From positions 8,826,694 to 8,890,693 of the forward strand of contig NZ_CP108538.1 in assembly GCF_035994185.1 (NCBI RefSeq): a DNA stretch of 64,000 bases. The letters run 5' to 3'. Of the stretch, positions 1-6,738 are shown piece by piece (the stretch's first letter is position 1; each line of letters begins with the position of its first letter). Under the pieces are notes generated by a model that saw only the letters and a program-made list of their open reading frames with translations, was not told the DNA's origin and searched no databases. The position numbers and the translations under genes are program-made. The DNA is from Streptomyces sp. NBC_01217 (GTDB taxonomy: Bacteria; Actinomycetota; Actinomycetes; Streptomycetales; Streptomycetaceae).

Positions 1-319
1 TGGCGTTCCACGTCTTGATGTTCGCTTCCTCGGCCCCGGCATAATTGCCCCAGTTCACGCGCATCACATGGGCGATCTCGCCGAGCACGCCGTCCTCCTC
101 CTCGCTGCCGAAGAGGCCGACGGCGGCCATGTCCCACTCGTGCATGCGCATCTGGTACTCGCCTGCGGACTGGGCGTTCCATGTGTCGATCAGCGACCGG
201 ATCCGGGCCCGCAGGGCGTGCAGTTCGCCCATGATGTGCTCGGCCGAGGCGTTGAGGTCATGCCCCGCAGTCTCCAGGTCCTGACCGACATAGATGGGCA
301 TGCTTTCAATATCGGGCAT
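1..319 (-). CDS. WXG100/Esx-family protein, partial (runs off the left edge)
   Basis: Reading from 319 towards base 1 gives an open frame of 106 codons with no stop, so the C-terminus lies outside the window. The start ATG at 319 is preceded by GGAGGAACCGAA, an excellent ribosome site. The product is mostly helical and acidic and carries TWNAQSAGEY near residue 47, a W-x-A/G turn like the WXG motif between the two helices of Esx proteins. It lies 67 bp downstream of another WXG100-type gene on the same strand, the usual bicistronic arrangement of Esx heterodimers exported by an ESX/type VII system. No secretion ATPase is visible, so the substrate role comes from family knowledge. Confidence 0.7.
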   Translation of the reverse strand, partial: MPDIESMPIYVGQDLETAGHDLNASAEHIMGELHALRARIRSLIDTWNAQSAGEYQMRMHEWDMAAVGLFGSEEEDGVLGEIAHVMRVNWGNYAGAEEANIKTWNA

Positions 320-386
320 TTCGGTTCCTCCGACGAGAAATGTGTTCCGTGCTGCGTGCGTGCGCGCAGGCCGGCGCGCATCGCCG

Positions 387-749
387 TCAAACCAGGTTCG
401 CCTTCGGCAGGTTCACGGCGCTGAGGTTCTTCAGGTTCGAGTGCTCGGAGCCCAAGTAGTTGTCCGCGGTGGAGTCCAGGCCGTTCGCGATGGCGAGAAG
501 CGCGTTCTGCAATTGCGCCGCGTACGTGTCCCACTCCTTCATGAGCTCCTGGAAGGTGCTGGAGGCGACACCCTTCCACTTCGCCTCCAGGCCGACGACG
601 TAGCTCTTCAGTGCGTCGAGTTCCGCCTGGACGGTCTGTTCGGTGGTGCGGATGTCCCCCGCCTTGACCTTCAGGTCCTCGGGCGTCGTCTGGTACAGGA
701 CGCCGTCCGAGCCCTTGAAACCGATATCCCCGCCGTCGGTCGCCGCCAT
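387..749 (-). CDS. WXG100/Esx-family protein
   Basis: This 120-aa protein has the size of a WXG100 protein. I chose the ATG at 749, which follows AAGGAAGGCGGGG, over the upstream in-frame start at 926, whose extension reads like non-coding sequence. Residues 20-90 are predicted helix-turn-helix with the diagnostic AKWKGVASSTF (W-x-G) in the middle, followed by a long amphipathic helix (EWDTYAAQLQNALL). A second Esx-like gene follows 67 bp downstream, so the two are probably co-transcribed and form a heterodimer exported by a type VII system. The C-terminal YxxxD/E-type export signal is not obvious in this copy. Confidence 0.75.
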   Translation of the reverse strand: MAATDGGDIGFKGSDGVLYQTTPEDLKVKAGDIRTTEQTVQAELDALKSYVVGLEAKWKGVASSTFQELMKEWDTYAAQLQNALLAIANGLDSTADNYLGSEHSNLKNLSAVNLPKANLV

Positions 750-1024
750 GGCGCCCCGCCTTCCTTGACTGTTGCCTGGAGACCGGCGCACCGGCCCTGC
801 GCGAGAAGCGCTGAATGCCCGCCACTGCGGAAGCCCCGTACCGGGTAGGCGTGATGCACCCGCCGAGCGCCAGAACACTTGACTCGGGAAAATGATGTTA
901 AGCGACGGCCGTGGCGGATCGTTCATCCGGTGATGAGAATTAACCCGATGTTGGCTTGCGAACTTCGCTACGCGCCGGTCACATTACGGAGTGAGACACA
1001 ACATACCTGGCCCAAGCCCCCTGG

Positions 1025-1630
1025 CTAAGACCCCATGCCCGGCCCGGCGGTCCAGGCGGTTGCGATGGCGATCAGCTCCGGGCGGTCGAGCGGACGGTTC
1101 TGCCATTCCGCCATGCCGTCCATCACCTTGTCGGTGATCGTGCTGATGGTCGTCTTGGACACGTCCGCGCCGTAGACCTCGGCCAGGTGCGCGGAGATCT
1201 CCCCGTGCGCGAGGCCCTTCGCCGACAGCGAGAGCACCATCTCGTCCACGCCGGTCAGCCGGCGCTGCCGCTTCTTGACGATGGCCGGCTCGAAGGAGCC
1301 CTCCCGGTCGCGAAGCACGTCGATCTCGACCGGCCCGATGTCTGTCAGCACCGTCTTGGACCGGGTGCCGTTACGGGAGTTGCCGCCGTCCTTGCCCGCC
1401 GGGTCGTGCTTGTCATAGCCGAGATGGTCGGTGATCTCGCCCTCCAGGGCGGACTCCAGAACCGTCTTGGTCAGCTGCTGCAGCAGTCCGCCCTCGCCGG
1501 TCAGCTGCAGCCCCTTGCTGCGGGCCTGCTCGACGAGCTGGTCGATCAGTTTCTGCTCGACCGTCGCAGCCCCCGGCGACGGATCCGCCTGGTCAGTGGC
1601 GGCCACGAACTCGGTCACGGTGTCAGTCAC
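1025..1630 (-). pseudogene. IS256-family (mutator type) transposase, N-terminal half only
   Basis: The 201-codon frame starts at a GTG at 1630 (GGAAGAG upstream). It matches the start of IS256 transposases: a helical N-terminus, then GYDKHDPAG, NSRNGTRSKTVLTDIGPVEI and GVDEMVLSLSAKGLAHGEIS. Intact family members are about 400 aa and continue into the DDE catalytic core after NRPLD. Here the similarity ends there, replaced by about 19 unrelated residues and a stop, so the element is truncated and inactive. A C-terminal fragment of the same family lies at 55230-55433. Confidence 0.85.
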
Positions 1631-1655
1631 TTGATGTCTCTTCCATGATCATCAA

Positions 1656-1973
1656 TTACACCGGTGGGCGTACAGACCCGCGCTCGACCTGTAGCCGCAC
1701 CAGCGTGCCGTGCAGGACGGGCAGTTCCTCCTCGGCGTGGTCCAGCCACGGGCCGCGGTGGGTGAGTCTGGGGTGCATCCGGTCCCAGGCCATCGCCTCG
1801 GCCTTGCCGTAGTGGGTGGTGTCCGTGCTGGTGGTGACGTCGGGCTGGTGCCAGCTGTCGGGCTTGGCGAAGGTGAGGACGCCGCCGTGCCGACGGGGCC
1901 GCCCGCCCCTCGGCCCGGGGCGGACCGGGCCTGGGTCGCGGAGCATGACCCGGTCCGAGCGCAGGCGCCCGAC
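1656..1973 (-). pseudogene. DDE transposase fragment joined to an IS3 element
   Basis: About 100 codons read like the middle of an IS701/IS4-like DDE transposase: SDRVMLRDPGP, PRRHGGVLTFAKPDSWHQPD, a tyrosine-glycine-lysine segment and LTHRGPWLDHAEEELPVLHGTLVRLQVE. Both ends are missing. Its upstream end is fused in frame to the first 17 codons of the IS3 orfB (MHGPLGEVTGTDPAALA), which gives the false appearance of a single 122-aa gene. I recognise the family only by its motifs; it cannot encode a working enzyme. Confidence 0.55.
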
Positions 1974-1999
1974 GGCCAGGGCGGCCGGGTCCGTCCCGG

Positions 2000-2329
2000 T
2001 CACTTCACCCAGAGGACCATGCATCGCTTGAGGACATCACGCTCCATCTCCAGCTCGCGTATCCGCTTGTTCTTCTCGCTCATCTCCCGCCGCAGCCGCT
2101 CCAGCTCGGCCCGCTCGGCCTCGCGGATCCGGCCACCCGGCGCGGGCTCGGCCGGCCGGTCGGACGACGCCGACCCGTTGCGCCGCCACCGCGACACCCA
2201 GCTGTGCAGCGTGCCGGAGTGGACGCCGGGTTCCTCGGCGACCTCCGGGATCGGCCTGCCCGTCTCGATCACAATGCGTACAGCACCCTCACGAAACTCG
2301 GGCGTGTACGTCCGTTGCTTGGACCCCAT
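2000..2329 (-). CDS. IS3-family orfA (remnant element; same family as the copy at 43785)
   Basis: The 109-aa orfA product begins MGSKQRTYTPEFREGAVRI, has an HTH around residues 15-45 and a leucine-zipper-like helix (RAELERLRREMSEKNKRI...). It is almost identical to the + strand orfA at 43785-44114; the only difference I see is SSDRP against SSGRP. The conserved block spans about 1974-2375 and starts near GTGTCCCTCCCCT. The orfB catalytic subunit is lost after 17 codons, so this copy cannot transpose alone, though the orfA DNA-binding protein could still be made. Confidence 0.8.
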   Translation of the reverse strand: MGSKQRTYTPEFREGAVRIVIETGRPIPEVAEEPGVHSGTLHSWVSRWRRNGSASSDRPAEPAPGGRIREAERAELERLRREMSEKNKRIRELEMERDVLKRCMVLWVK

Positions 2330-2444
2330 GAACCCCGACTTCCCCTGCAATCACGGACTCCACGCTACGAGGGGAGGGACACAAACCGCCCGACTGCGGA
2401 GGCGGTAAACGGTCCGCAACCGCTCCACTCGGGTTTTTCGCACA

Positions 2445-3158
2445 TCACGGCGCCCTGACCGCCGTCAACTGGGTGTGACGACGAAGTGCGAACCCCAGCG
2501 ATTCGTAAAGCCGGATCGCTGCGCAATTGGCTGCGGCGGCCTGCAGATACGACGTGTCACCTCGCTCGTGTATGTGGGCGGCGACCGTGCGCACCAGCCG
2601 GCCTGCCAGTCCCTGGCCACGGAAGTCCGGGTCCGTGCACACGGCGCTGATCTCGGTCCAGCCCGGGGCATGCAGCCTCTCGCCGGCCATCGCGACGAGT
2701 CTGCCCTCCCACCTGAACCCGAAATACGCCCCCAGTGTCACCGTCTTCTCGCGGAAAGGACCCGGTTGCGCCCGCGCCACCAGGTCGAGCATGTCCGGCA
2801 CATCGGCCGGGCCGAGTCGCACGGCCTCCGGATCCGTCTCCGCACGGACGGAGGCGCCTACCATTTCGACGCCTGGGATCGCCTTGGAAACGGTCCACCC
2901 GGCGGGAGCGTGCGTGATGCCGGGAAGAAACGTTTCTTCCCCCGACTCGAACAGGCCCGCGAGGTCCTCCCAGGCTCCAGGATCATCCGGATCGGCCAGA
3001 GCAGCGAACGGAGAGACCTCCCGCGCATAGCGGGCAGCGCTCCCCCGTCTCTGCGCGAAGGCCGCGTGAGGCCCGGTGAGCGCCGCCCAGGCAACGTTGT
3101 CAAGCGTATGGGCTGGCAAAAGGCGGCCGGACCCGTCAAGCGGGACGGAAAGGCTCAT
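2445..3158 (-). CDS. GNAT-family N-acetyltransferase
   Basis: I take the ATG at 3158 (AGGAAAACAAGA upstream), giving 237 aa. Residues 1-110 are an N-terminal region rich in Leu, Ala and Asp. The C-terminal half is a GNAT fold: a beta strand GWTEISAVCTDPDFRG, the acetyl-CoA loop RGQGLAGRLVRTVAAHI (R-x-x-G-x-G/A), then ANCAAIRLYESLGF, the typical motif B tyrosine helix. This layout resembles FR47-like acetyltransferases. The substrate cannot be predicted. It stands alone between transposon remnants. A 10-bp palindrome CTACATGTAG lies about 10 bp upstream of the start (3169-3178) and could be an operator. Confidence 0.8.
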   Translation of the reverse strand: MSLSVPLDGSGRLLPAHTLDNVAWAALTGPHAAFAQRRGSAARYAREVSPFAALADPDDPGAWEDLAGLFESGEETFLPGITHAPAGWTVSKAIPGVEMVGASVRAETDPEAVRLGPADVPDMLDLVARAQPGPFREKTVTLGAYFGFRWEGRLVAMAGERLHAPGWTEISAVCTDPDFRGQGLAGRLVRTVAAHIHERGDTSYLQAAAANCAAIRLYESLGFALRRHTQLTAVRAP

Positions 3159-3352
3159 TCTTGTTTTCCTACATGTAGTGCACGCTTGCCCGGTCCGGGC
3201 CTTGGGGAGACGCTTCCTCGACCGCAGTACACGCGTACGGATGAACAACAACAGGGGCTACCTAGCACCCTGGGGAACACGTTCGGCCTCCTTCGGCCGG
3301 AGGCAGGATCAAGCTGCCCAGCCGACAGTGGGCCGTTCGCCGTCAGCCCGCG

Positions 3353-3455
3353 GCGAACGCGTCCAGGAGTATTGATCCGTAGCGTCGGGCGGCAGATGCA
3401 CGGCCCAGCCGAGTTCGCCTTGCTCCGCCATCACATCCTCGATCAGAGACGGATG
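3353..3455 (+). pseudogene. Degenerate ISL3-family transposase C-terminus
   Basis: The plus-strand frame reads VGRQMHGPAEFALLRHHIL. This matches the conserved C-terminal tail of ISL3 transposases (K-R-Q-M-Y-G-R-A-x-F-x-L-L-R-x-R-I-L). A related remnant occurs at 16008-16114 (RIMRQMHGRVGALRQHFLL). Nothing else of the gene is recognisable. The rest of 3159-4120 holds no gene I can support; a 54-codon minus-strand frame from about 3778 (MAAKVKTRTLND...) has no convincing ribosome site. Confidence 0.5.
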
Positions 3456-4121
3456 GGGGCGGCAGGGCGGAAGGCAGCCGGTAATGTGTGTGGCCGTCCT
3501 CCGAGTGGAAGTGGCGAGCGCGCCCCGCCCCTGTGTGTAGGGGTGGACGACCCGGTTCGGGCGGCGACTTCCTCGTGGGCATGTGAGGCCCGGGAATGGT
3601 GGGGAGGACAACGCTACGAAGGACGGTGACGGGTAGGAAAGCGCAGACCCGGGTCCGGAGCAGGACTACCGAATCCGGCGAGCGCTACCAGCGGCGATCG
3701 CGGATAAAGTGGCAATCCCGCCGTCAGGTCCGTAATTTGTGCGTCATTCAGAGTCCTCGTCTTTACTTTGGCGGCCATAATGCTACCGCCATACAGAAGA
3801 GCCCGGATCGCAGCCCGAGGCGGGTTGTCGGCCCCCACGCAATGCAGGCTATCGATGCCAGGAGCATGCGACGAGCATTTCGGGTGGCCCTGAAAGTCCT
3901 AGGATCGGCCGGGAGGCCGTTCCTGTCCCGATCCACAAGATTCGGACCCGTGGGCCCCTACCGGCCCGGGACGTTCTTCTTGAACTTGCGGTGCGGTGGT
4001 GTCATTTTCCAGTCAGTGTGCCCATTTCCTGGTGGCAGGCCGTCAGGCTCACGCGCTGCATCGTTGGTCCAGGTTCGCGCGTCACTGTGGACACCGTGGT
4101 GAGCTGCACTAGCATACACAT

Positions 4122-4137
4122 TTGCGTGCGTACGCAC
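4122..4137 (+). promoter_or_regulatory. Putative operator, TTGCGTGCGTACGCAC
   Basis: An imperfect palindrome (TTGCGT-4-ACGCAC) lies 257 bp upstream of the hemerythrin gene at 4394. The same 16-mer, with one or two changes, lies upstream of wrbA-like genes (19107, 40578) and the flavin monooxygenase locus (24967). TTGCGT could serve as a -35 box with TACGGT at 4144-4149 as -10 (16-bp spacer), which would let a bound repressor block the promoter. Confidence 0.5.
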
Positions 4138-4393
4138 ACGCTGTACGGTACCTTACATGAGGCGCAAGCCGCCTTCGGCAGGGCAGAGCCGGCGGGAAGT
4201 GCAGCACCGGCACACCGTGAGACCTCCGGCGAAGCACGCAAGTGGCGCTTCCTTACGGTGGCCACTGCAGCGCCTGGCGCGCAGAGCACCCCCACCTCCC
4301 TCGAGCCCAGCACCCCTGACCTGGTCGTTCCATCTGAGACGGCCACGCCGACAGCCGCCTTGATAGCGGTTTCAACGATGAGTGAGGTTGCAA

Positions 4394-5074
4394 GTGACCC
4401 GACCCGATGAGCCCATGGCGGATGTCAGAGACATGTACATGGCACACGCCATGTTGCGCCGGGAGTTCCGCCTGCTTCCGCAGTTGGTGCGGGACGTGAA
4501 GCCGAGCGATGTCGAGCGCGCGAAAGCCGTCGGGGCTCACGCCGACCACATCTGTTTCCTGCTGCACCTGCACCACGAGGGCGAGGACCTGCTGCTCTGG
4601 CCGCTCCTGCTCGAGCGTGCGGGCGACAAGGCAGCGGCGATCGTGCCCACGATGGAGGAGCAGCACGGCGCCATTGAGCGGCATTACACAGAGGTGACCG
4701 AACTCCTGCCGCAGTGGCGTGCCACGGCGCAGCAGGGCGAGCGACTCGCCGGTGCCATCGAGCGGTTGCTGTCGGCGCTGGTGGAGCACCTGATGCTGGA
4801 AGAGAAGGAGATCCTTCCCCTCGCCGGGCAGTACGTCACCGCGGCCGAGTGGAAGCAACTCGGTGCGCACGGAATGGCGAAGACTCCCCCGGAGACCATG
4901 CCGCTGGCCCTCGGCATGGCGATGTACGAGGCCGACCCCGAAGTGTTCGAGGATCTGCTCGCCGACGTGCCCGAACCCGCCCGCCTGGTCCTGACCGACT
5001 CGGCACAGCGCGCCTACGCCGACCACGCGCAGCGCCTGTACGGCACCAGCACCCCACCCCGCGTCGGTAACTGA
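4394..5074 (+). CDS. Hemerythrin domain-containing protein (copy 1)
   Basis: The protein is 226 aa from the GTG at 4394, which follows GTGAGG at good spacing; an in-frame GTG 12 bp upstream and an ATG at 4412 are alternatives. Residues 12-160 form a four-helix hemerythrin-like domain with the metal-ligand pattern HLHHEGEDLLLWP (H-x-x-x-E), MEEQHGAIE and LMLEEKEILPL. Such domains bind a di-iron site and O2, NO or peroxide. The C-terminal 60 residues resemble those of other actinobacterial hemerythrin proteins. It is a close paralogue of 41410-42090, with identical length and start context. A TTGCGTGCGTACGCAC operator candidate lies upstream. It has no operon partner here, whereas copy 2 follows a wrbA gene. 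Confidence 0.85.
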   Translation: MTRPDEPMADVRDMYMAHAMLRREFRLLPQLVRDVKPSDVERAKAVGAHADHICFLLHLHHEGEDLLLWPLLLERAGDKAAAIVPTMEEQHGAIERHYTEVTELLPQWRATAQQGERLAGAIERLLSALVEHLMLEEKEILPLAGQYVTAAEWKQLGAHGMAKTPPETMPLALGMAMYEADPEVFEDLLADVPEPARLVLTDSAQRAYADHAQRLYGTSTPPRVGN

Positions 5075-5212
5075 CCCGGACCACACCGAGGGCGATCCAC
5101 CCGTCCCGAGTTCCGGTGGCGATCACCGGGGGGAGGGGGAGCGACTTGATCGGCTGATCGCGTAACCAACGACGAGGCCTCGTCACCGGCAGAACTCCGG
5201 CCGCGTCAACCG

Positions 5213-5845
5213 ATGGCTTTCGGTACCGCGCCGACCCCGCTGTGGCCTCTGTACCAGGCGCGTGACCACTTCGGTCCGACCGAGGCCACCATCCGCCTTC
5301 GCGGTCATGGTCGTCGGGGCGGCGGCCGGCTTCCGCCTGCTCGGTCACCTATCCGACCGGCTCGGCCGCCGCATCATCGTTCCGGCGCTCGGCGTCGGCA
5401 TCGTCTCGGCCGTCGTCCTTGCCGCACGGCCGGACCTGCCGGGTCTGATCGTCGGGCGCCTGATCACCGGCGTGGCAGTGGGACTGATGGCCTCGATGGT
5501 CACGACCTACCTCTCCGACTTGCACCACGAGGCCTACCCCGAGCGGGGCGGATCGCCGGTGTCCGCCGAGGTCGCCTCCGTCGCCAACCTCGGCGGCCTG
5601 GCATTTGGCCCCTCGTCTCCGGAGCCCTCGCCGCATGGGTTCCCGCTCCGCTGGTCACCAGCTACGTCGTCTTCACCGCCGCCATGACGGTGCTGCTTCT
5701 CCTGGTGCTCGCCACCCTTGAGACCGTCGACACCGGCCTCAAGGCCCAGGACTGGCCCGACCGCTTCGCCCTGCGCCCCGCGTTCGCCGCCGCGGCCGGC
5801 ACCAGTTTCCTCGCCTGCGCGCTTTGGGCCTGTTTCCACACCACT
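5213..5845 (+). pseudogene. MFS transporter, frameshifted and truncated
   Basis: Pieces of one major facilitator protein occur in alternating frames. Frame one has MAFGTAPTPLWPLYQARDHF. A second frame (about 5290-5610) has FAVMVVGAAAGFRLLGHLSDRLGRR and VGRLITGVAVGLMASMVTTYL. The first frame then resumes with GALAAWVPAPLVTSYVVF. GHLSDRLGRR is the loop 2-3 motif A of MFS proteins. At least two frameshifts and loss of the C-terminal half (about 400 aa in the family) make it non-functional. At about 5845 it runs straight into an unrelated helicase fragment. Confidence 0.75.
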
Positions 5846-6310
5846 GCGCAAAGCGCCCTGTGTGACCTGGGTCTGCTGCCGAACTACGCCTTCATCGACT
5901 CGTCGACGACGCTGTCGGCGACCCTGTACGGCGAGGACGGCATCGACCCGAAGACGGGCAAGGTGGTGTACACGTCCGAGACCGTCTCCTATGAGCGGCC
6001 CCGCCGCTTCGCGATCCAGGAGCTGGCGCCAGGCAACACCTTCTACGTCAACGGCTACCGGCACGAGATCACCGGCCTGGAGCTGTCGACGGGCGGCCGG
6101 CAGGAGTGGCGCACCTGGCGGGTGTGCCCAGGCTGCGGGTACGTACGCACCGAGGACGCCACCGACGATCGCTCGCCGTGCCCCCGGTGCAGGGCGAGCC
6201 AGATCGCGGACGACGGTTCCTGCCTGTTCCAGGTCGTGGAGCCAGCCACCGTGACGTCGCGGGACAAGCGTGAGGACGCACGGATCCGCGACGACAAGGG
6301 AGCTCGCCGG
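5846..6310 (+). pseudogene. Fragment of a large DEAD/DEAH-type helicase (DUF1998-like region)
   Basis: The frame continuing from the broken MFS gene changes character to soluble sequence: LGLLPNYAFIDSSTTLSATL, then YERPRRFAIQELAPGNTFYV, and two CxxC knuckles in CPGCGYVRTE and CPRCRASQI, ending VTSRDKREDARIRDDK. I recognise this from very large (over 1500 aa) bacterial helicases of the DrmA/DrmB or DUF1998 kind, some linked to phage defence. Only about 150 codons remain, with no helicase motor motifs. The junction suggests a deletion or recombination fusing two unrelated genes. Confidence 0.5.
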
Positions 6311-6420
6311 CCTCGCCGCTACCCTGGCTACGTGGCGCAAGGAGCTCTCCACGGACGAGAACGGCTCGCCCAGAGACCCGAGCGGTCATGTCGCCGTCTG
6401 CGCCGCCGACCGCGACAGGG

Positions 6421-6522
6421 TCAGCCCGTCATGTAAGTGACCGTCAGCACGGCGTGCGGCACCGCCCAGCCGTCCTTGGTGCGCACCCGCCCCCGCAGGC
6501 CCGTCTTGCCGATCGTGGTCAT
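6421..6522 (-). pseudogene. Truncated carboxypeptidase-regulatory-like protein start
   Basis: The 33-codon frame starts at an ATG at 6522 with GGAAGGCGAG upstream. It reads MTTIGKTGLRGRVRTKDGWA then VPHAVLTVTYMTG. This is the first strand pair of a carboxypeptidase regulatory-like (transthyretin-fold) domain, the same fold repeated at the end of the MFS protein encoded just upstream on the same strand. The rest of the domain is missing, so it was probably a small operon partner that has been cut. Confidence 0.5.
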
Positions 6523-6738
6523 GCTCGTTGCTCGCCTTCCGTCGCGCGTGTGTTCCCCGGGGGAGCGGGGCCCGGGGGGATGCCCCGGGCCCCTGCGGGA
6601 GCCACCCGGTGTGGTCCGGTCCTGACGGCTCGGCCGTCCCCTGCCTGTGCTGTCCGGACCAGACCGGGGTGTCCCCCGGGGCAGCCGGTTCGTGCGTCTC
6701 CGCAAGCGCGCGAACCGGCCGTTCTCGAGAGGGCCCGC

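Noticed and set aside
351..370. CTGCGTGCGTGCGCGC as another copy of the redox operator
   Set aside because: It is simple GC-rich repetition lacking the TACGCA half site and lies between the two WXG100 genes.
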